Of a DNA stretch of 64,000 nucleotides, positions 58,502-64,000 are shown in pieces (within the stretch, counting starts at the first letter, position 1; each line of letters starts with the position of its first letter). The DNA is from Arcuatula senhousia (taxonomy: Eukaryota > Mollusca > Bivalvia > Mytilida > Mytilidae): positions 496,001 through 560,000 of the forward strand of contig OZ020311.1 in NCBI GenBank assembly GCA_963971305.1. Direction: 5' to 3'. The notes beneath the pieces were generated by a model that ran no database searches, was not told the DNA's origin, and saw only the letters and a list, made by a program, of their open reading frames with translations. The translations under genes and the position numbers were made by a program.

Positions 58502-58551
58502 AGAGCGCCTCTGATGAGTTTTGAATAGACGAAACGCGCGTCAGGCGTAGC
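58502..58551 (+). ncRNA. type I hammerhead ribozyme, array unit 3 (intact core)
   Basis: AGAGCGCCT, CTGATGA (58511-58517), stem II GTTT/AGAC with loop TGAAT (one G-U pair), GAAA (58531-58534), CGCGCG, GTC with predicted cleavage after 58542, then AGGCGTAGC closing stem I (six pairs). All invariant positions are present. The very short palindromic stem III is typical of metazoan retrozymes, which often fold and cleave as dimers. Confidence 0.88.
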
Positions 58552-58570
58552 TAAATTTACTGTATGGAAC

Positions 58571-59090
58571 TTACTTAAATATGTGTCTATATAAAGCCTT
58601 TATTTTCAATCTAGGGTCAATTGCAAAAAGGGGGGCAGCGACCGCTTGTCACATTGTAGGCTCCTGGCTATTTTCCGTTGTGGATTTTTAAATTAAAGTT
58701 TATATTTTAGGTTGTGTCGCGTTCACTTATTCCACATCTCATTATATTGTATTAGTGAAAATTATTGAACTCGATTCGCATGCTCCTAGGAGTGGTCATT
58801 TTGTGCTCTTGAAAAGTCCTCGATTTAAAGTTCGCGCAAATGTAAAAAAATGGCAAGATTTCTATTTCTCATCCGTTGTACACGTACATTTTTGTTGCAA
58901 TTGGGCTGGATTTGAATTATGTGCATCTTATTTAGACCATGGGCCAATTGCATAGCCGCGAGCAGTGCCAGATGGCCTCGTTGAAGGCTGCTGGCGGTTG
59001 TCCATTGTGGTTTTTCTAAATTGCCGTTTGATTGTGGGCTGTGTCGCGTACACTTATTCCACATCTCTTTATTTTCTATTTTAGTGGTAT
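58571..59090 (+). repeat. two family E copies
   Basis: 58612-58745 and 58935-59085, both in forward orientation, the second very close to the copy at 52.85 kb ('agaccatgggccaattgc', 'gaaggctgctggcggttg', 'gtcgcgtacacttattcc'). Confidence 0.8.
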
Positions 59091-60214
59091 TAAGATAACG
59101 CTTGTACAATGTATCTAAAAGCGCCATCATAATGTAAATTTTCAACTTTTTTCATGCTTAAACTTTATCAAATGTCTTCAATTTGGCGGCCTTAGCTTTC
59201 ACAATTTTATTCACTCTGTCTAAGGTGAGTCCCTTGAACTGCTTGTAGTAGACAAAGCATGAGCGAGACGCATTGTAAAAGCGTTAGCAAGGCATTCTGT
59301 AGAATTTCGTTGAAATTAATTCACAATTTATTTTAATGACTGCATATTACGTCAGATAAATACACATTTTATTTTTATGAGTACATATTAAACCAAAGTA
59401 GTACCTTATTTGTTATCGTTTTACATATTTTGTGTTTTATAAATGTACAAATTATGTTGAAAAGATTTTCTTAAATGAAGTAAAAATGAAAATACACTTT
59501 TTATCTATACACGTCTTGTGTTTTAAATTTTATACCAATGAACTGTGATGCTTAAATTTACATCTAAACGATTTTGCCCTCTCTGACCTATAATATTCGA
59601 TGGACCCTTTGGTACGCATAAATATTGTTTTCTGAAGAAAAAAAAAACTATGATAGCTAGGGTGTTCGGGTCTATAAAATGTTTTTGTCTTAAACCGTAA
59701 GGATATCACACATTATTTTCGTCGATATCGAAATCAGATCGAAATATGGATGCTACATAAAATGCACATAATTCAAATCCAGTCCTGAAATAGTCACAGA
59801 AAGACCCCTTTCTTAACATGGAACAGAAAACGTAATAAAAGTAGAAAAGAAAGCTTTGTCAAAGATTCCTGGCTTAGGATAGGCACATATAATATGTGGC
59901 GGGGTTAAGTTGTGAAATATAAACATCATAAACGGGTGAATTTCCAGGTTAGGAAAATCGATTATTTGAAAATTGAAGTCTCTTTTATCGTAAATCTTTG
60001 TACTGAGATATGAGTGTCCTGGTCAAAATCGAGATGCAAATCCAAGAATGACGTGAAGCAATCGGTTGCGGTGGATTCGGTGAAAACTATTGATATTATA
60101 TTAGAATAATGACATTTGCCGTTTGTTGCATAAAAAATTGAATGACTGAGTCACATTGCAGATTTAAAACCAAGAATATGGTGAGCAGTCGAACAAGTCT
60201 TTAATTCTAAATAA
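59091..60214. other. region with an inverted block F copy, no gene seen
   Basis: 59755-59960 is the reverse complement of the block at 52640-52850 ('tcctggcttaggataggcac', 'atgtggcggggttaa'). 59960-60060 resembles coding sequence near the end of family A ('ggaaaatcgattatttgaaa', 'gtactgagatat', 'gatgcaaatccaag') and is likely a decayed reverse-transcriptase remnant, minus strand. Confidence 0.5.
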
Positions 60215-62560
60215 AGGTAATAACAAAACTACCGAACTTGAATGATCAATCTCATAGTCCAGAAAAAATGACAAAAACGAATCAGTCATACCGGAGAATT
60301 GGTGGATCGCAATGGTCCTGACTTGGTACAGGCATTTCAAACGAAATGGTGGGTTAAACCAGGTTTTATGGCGCCAAACCTCCCTCTTCCATTGCGATCT
60401 TAGGATCCGGTAATGACCATAGAACACAACATAGTTGTGAGACACAATAGGGATATTGAGGTGATCATCTCAGTACAGAAGACCAGTCAAACACTAATTA
60501 AAACAATTAACTATCATATCTTTTAACTCACTTTTGAACTTTTTTACTAGTGGCTGATAACGAAGAAAGAATTTTTTTAGTGATCGTATGAGACGTATTT
60601 TCTTATAGCCCTGTTCCAAAAGTCGGTCACGAAGAAATCGGTGTCTGATCAAAAAATCTGTGAAATGTGTGCAAGCTCTGGCATATCGAATAAGTTGTGA
60701 AATATAAACACCGTATGCAGGAGAAGTAGGTATATTGCTCTGTAGATTAGGAAAATTAATAATTTGAAAATTAAAATCGTCTCGTTTATCGTAAATTTTT
60801 GTACTGAGATGACCACCTGGGTCAAATTCGAGGTGCAAATCCAAGAAAGACGTGAAGCAATTAGATTCGATGGTCTCTTTAATCTCCAATTCCGGAGGAT
60901 ATATTGAAGGAATCCAACTACCAAATGAAGTGTTATTGACATCATCAATATATCTGAATGTAAGATTAAATGACCTTGCTTCTTTCATCTTCTTGTTCTT
61001 TACGAGTCCCTGAAGAAATTCAGTCTCGTAAGAGTATAAAAACAAATCGGCGAGGAGAGGAGCACAGTTTGTGCCCATTGGAATGCCGATTTGTTGTTGA
61101 AAAATCTCTCCTCCGAAGGTGACAAATATGTTGTCAATGAGGAAATCAAGCATACTGCAAACTTGTTCCAGTGTGTAACAAATTTTATCTTTGAAAGATG
61201 TTTTGGAAAAGAAAGTAGAATTATAACCCAAAACAACAAAATTCCTAGAGTTTGAAAAGGCTTTTTCGAGAAGTTTTTTCAGGCGACATTTTAGTTTTTC
61301 GTGTCGCAAGGTAGTGTATAAAGTTGAAAAATCGAACGTTTTCAAAGAGTGAACCTCAGAAAATGATCTAGATTTTAAATGATCTAACAAATCTTTTGAG
61401 TTCTTCAAACTCCACATATGGTTAATTCCACTTCGATTATAAATAGTGTCGCAGTATGCTTGTTGACCTTCTTTGACAGCAGACAAGATTTTAGTTAAAT
61501 GAACGGACAGCTCTGTAGTTGAACATGATGAAGATCCATCTATAAACCTTTCTTTGTACGGATTTTTGTGAAGTTTAGGTATCCAGTACAAATATGGTAA
61601 CTCTTTATGTTCCTCTTTCATTGGAATATTGAAAGAAGACATAAAAGAGCTATGGTTGGCTATGATTTCATCTTTGTTAAATGTAGTCCGTGTGTATGTA
61701 GCACTAGCGGAAGTATTACCATCAATGCCTAGTTCTTTTATTAGACAATTATAATAGTGTGCTTTACATACAAAAACTATATCATTGGAAGCCTTGTCTG
61801 CTGGCGTGACAACATACCTGTCATGTAAGGAAGAGAGACAATTGAGAGCTTCATGATCTCTAAATACAGAAGGCCGGGGGTTCACACATTTGCGAAGTTT
61901 GTCTATTCGGCTTCGTACAAGAGATCGGATAGTCCTTTCTCAGTCCGACAGTGATTCAAGCTCTGGTTGTTGGTCCTTTTCCCTCTTTATCCAGGCTCTA
62001 GCATAGTCCCCCAGAGCGTCCATGATGATCTTAAAGTTGTGATTCCAATTTATACGTTGGGGTTCCCTGAATTTAGGTCCATGGGAAACCACATTACGTA
62101 ATAAATCATTTTCAATTATCTTAAGATCACCCGTGATGACATGACCAGATGGACCATAGACAAAGGGAGAAGCATAGCAATCACATGTCAGAGGGGACTT
62201 TAGATATTCTTCAATATTTAGGTCCTGCAATGCCTTTTTGTGGTTGAAATTTACTACTTATGGTTTTAGTGTAGCGGTAGGAAACAATTGGTGTTGACTG
62301 ATTTTTGAAATATGAAGGAATTTGAGATGTAACTTCCTTACGATTTAAAATATTGCTGATGTTTATAGCATCTATCCCTTTGTTCTTAAATGGAATATGG
62401 AGAAATTTCCTATCCTCAGTAGTAAGAGGCTCACTTTTTACAGGCTTAAAAAGACGGAAAAGTGCAACGTCGCAAATAATGCTAGTAAGTCTGTAAGAAG
62501 GAGTAAATGGATCAGTACCTGTTTTTTCTAACCCAAGATCAATAGGGAATATTGAATATT
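60215..62560 (-). mobile_element. Penelope-like reverse-transcriptase element, family A, longest copy
   Basis: 3' terminus AGGTAATAACAAAACTACCG (plus strand) at 60215, about 280-bp tail, then the reverse-transcriptase frame and N-terminal region up to about 62560 where similarity to coding sequence fades. The tail holds an 11-bp inverted repeat GATCGCAATGG/CCATTGCGATC spaced by about 85 bp, shared by all family A tails. Probably the parent family of at least eight solo tails in this window. Confidence 0.85.
60494..62560 (-). pseudogene. reverse transcriptase (Penelope-like type), family A, nearly full length
   Basis: From the N-terminus: an open segment (about 62560-62250) with ICDVALFRLFKP and IPFKNKGIDAINIS; a one-base frameshift near 62250; then NHKKALQDLNIEEYLKS, a Cys-containing CDCYASPFVYGPSGHVITGD region and NWNHNFKIIMDALGDYA; an in-frame TGA at 61940-61942 (where a Trp codon is likely in relatives); then the RT domain with VTPADKASND, YWIPKLHKNPYKERF, FDFSTLYTTL, IGIPMGTNCAPLLADLF, FRYIDDV, ELEIKET, and C-terminal SPAYGVYISQLIRYARAC. 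Three residues found in family B after YIDDV are missing. No endonuclease domain seen. I judge it inactive. Confidence 0.85.
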
Positions 62561-62900
62561 CTTTTTATAGCTTTTTAAAAAGCTTTTTAATCTTAACTTA
62601 AATTGTTATGTTTCTTAAATTCTGAAAGGGAATACTAGAAGAAAACAAAAGTATTTTTTATAAAGTGTACCCAAAACAATCTTATAGGAACCATAAGGAG
62701 ATAAGATTCTCAATGAAATGGTTCTGCAAAGATTTTAAAATGTCATGCAAAAAGGTTTTAGAACAACATTACAGTCAGTAGTGCAATCTTTCCAAAGAAA
62801 TTTTCAAGAAAAAGGAAGCGCTAACAACACAGAAACCAATAAAACAAAAAGTCACTATTTACATCATAACTTCGTATATCCTAGGAACTTTAGGTAAAGG
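62561..62900. other. AT-rich spacer
   Basis: Nothing recognised. Confidence 0.5.
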
Positions 62901-63445
62901 ACATTACAGATTTTTGAAAATCGACTTCATATACGAAGATCTCGAAATCGACACACCAGGAGGGCTCTGTACCAAGATCTATCACAAACATGCTAACTTC
63001 AACTTTCCCTTTTGTGTATCAAAATTCCATTTGCCCCAGCTTATTAAATTTGTGAATCACAACTAATTCGTTATTTCAAGAGATCGTAGTGAATATTGTG
63101 ATTTCCTTAATTGATAGAGTTTTACGTCTGACAAGCAAATTGCTAACAAAGGGTTATATTGTTCCCCTGATGTTGATGTCACTCAAAATTTTACGAAAGA
63201 CATCACATGCTCTTAAACAAATACGGAATCCCTCGGATGAGTATAGTGTTATTTACCACACCAAATCGATGGAAACATGATTGATGTGCTATAGCAAAAG
63301 AAACTGCCCACTCTTCCGAAGCAGAGTTCGCGGTCCCGATTGTGGTTTGATTGTTATATGCGTTTTGCAATGGTTTAATGTCTACTGGTTTTGACTTTTT
63401 CTTTCCGACATTCGATTGATCCATTTCTATGGGCCCCTTCTATCA
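62900..63445 (+). pseudogene. decayed family B reverse-transcriptase C-terminus and tail
   Basis: 'ctgtaccaagatctatcac', 'caacttcaactttccc' and a 63-codon frame (RVLRLTSKLLTKGYIVP...) align with TRLTQKLLTQGYVAPRLL of the 57.6-kb copy. The tail 'tctactggttttgactttt' ... 'gatccatttctatggg' follows. Several stops and indels are present. Confidence 0.75.
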
Positions 63446-63867
63446 CTTATGATGGTGGAATCTACCTGTCGTCGGGCTAGAGAAAAACAGTATATACATG
63501 TACTTTGTGCAACTATATGAAATATTTAGAAATATTAAACAAATTATCAAACTTTAAAGTCAAACTCGAAGGTAGAATATTATCCATGTGGCCGTTTCGA
63601 GAATTTATCTTATTTCCAGTAATGCTAGGATCTAAATGTAAGAAGTCCACTTGAAATTATTATATTGAACCAAAAATGTACGCCCTCCTTATTTGAATAA
63701 AGTGCATTATCATTCCTACGAATTTCGATATTTTCCTGTCACTATTTCCTGGCTTCAACATTTCAGAAGTAAGTGAAATAAACTCTGTTAAATGAAAGCA
63801 AGAAAATTTAACCCACAAGAATCAGACTAGATCTAAACTTGCATTAAAATATAAAGAATATGTCGGA
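63446..63867. other. AT-rich spacer
   Basis: No gene or repeat recognised. Confidence 0.5.
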
Positions 63868-64000
63868 ATTTGGGGTTGGTCAACCAGCAATAGCACCACA
63901 TACACGGCTACACCAATGTCTAAGGGGGAAATCATTTACAATCACAAATCTGTCATTTCCTCCTTCGGCCTTTATGTTGGTGCCAATAATGATGACATTC
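63868..64000 (+). pseudogene. family B reverse-transcriptase copy running off the window edge
   Basis: Closely matches 56469-56603 ('caccacatacacggctaca', 'gtctaag(g)gggaaatcat', 'tttcctccttcggccttt'). Begins abruptly, so 5' truncated; the remainder lies outside the window. Confidence 0.85.

Larger units (their letters stand above)
55884..58570 (+). repeat. family D retrozyme-like tandem array (358-bp unit, 2.9 copies)
   Basis: Unit starts at 55884, 56242 and 58232 ('cg(a/g)atacacgtgaaggt'). It contains 'ctggtggagttttaattcc', 'cttttgtgttggagaatac', 'ccctaaggttcttcctacc', 'ttggttcccccgttttg', then a hammerhead ribozyme and 'actgtctggaactttgttg'. The first two starts are exactly 358 bp apart; the second unit is interrupted by a family B reverse transcriptase. 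Tandem hammerhead units of this size are known in animals as retrozymes (small non-autonomous retroelements expressed as circular RNA); assignment here is by structure. Confidence 0.88.

Overview
The window is animal nuclear DNA. It is strongly AT-rich, has long introns with GT-AG splice sites, almost no long open frames, and many dispersed repeats. The repeat mix (endonuclease-less Penelope-type reverse transcriptases, hammerhead-ribozyme tandem repeats, short families ending in a ttattccacatct motif) together with an invertebrate-type single PEA3 gene suggests a bivalve mollusc, possibly a mussel. That assignment is an inference from general knowledge; nothing here proves a species.

Left and middle (about 3.0-30.7 kb, minus strand): one protein-coding gene, a PEA3-subfamily ETS transcription factor (ETV1/ETV4/ETV5 type). 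Seven coding exons can be read and joined. Every junction has GT and AG and every reading phase matches, giving 474 codons: acidic activation domain, a COP1-degron-like VP motif, a Ser/Pro-rich linker with SUMO motifs, an ETS DNA-binding domain, and a C-terminal tail ending in VY. The exon carrying the initiator Met was not found. A possible non-coding first exon with E-box, CCAAT and TATA motifs lies near 38.0-38.2 kb. The introns are large (up to 12 kb). They hold a 45-bp minisatellite, a 94-bp minisatellite, a MITE-like element with GGGCCCCGC ends, SINE-sized repeats, clusters of nuclear-receptor sites, and several sequence-complex islands that look like conserved regulatory DNA.

Right (about 33-64 kb): a graveyard of mobile DNA upstream of the ETV gene. 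Two related reverse-transcriptase families (called A and B here) are present as 5'-truncated copies: B at 56.39-58.02 kb (+), A at 60.2-62.56 kb (-), A at 46.1-46.75 kb (+), a decayed B at 62.9-63.44 kb, and a B copy running off the right edge. Many solo 3' ends are also present. All copies examined carry lesions.

The most interesting signal is a tandem array at 55.88-58.57 kb of about 358-bp units, each with a type I hammerhead ribozyme (CUGAUGA, stem II, GAAA, tiny palindromic stem III, GUC cleavage site, complementary stem I). This is a retrozyme-like array. The B reverse-transcriptase copy has inserted into its second unit with a TTCTT target duplication, and the spacing arithmetic fits exactly. 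A second, diverged family (family C, at 33.2, 39.0, 50.3-51.1 and 54.5-55.1 kb) has the same layout and carries hammerhead-like cores with a tiny ATAT stem III and a covarying stem I. It may be a less-described ribozyme lineage.
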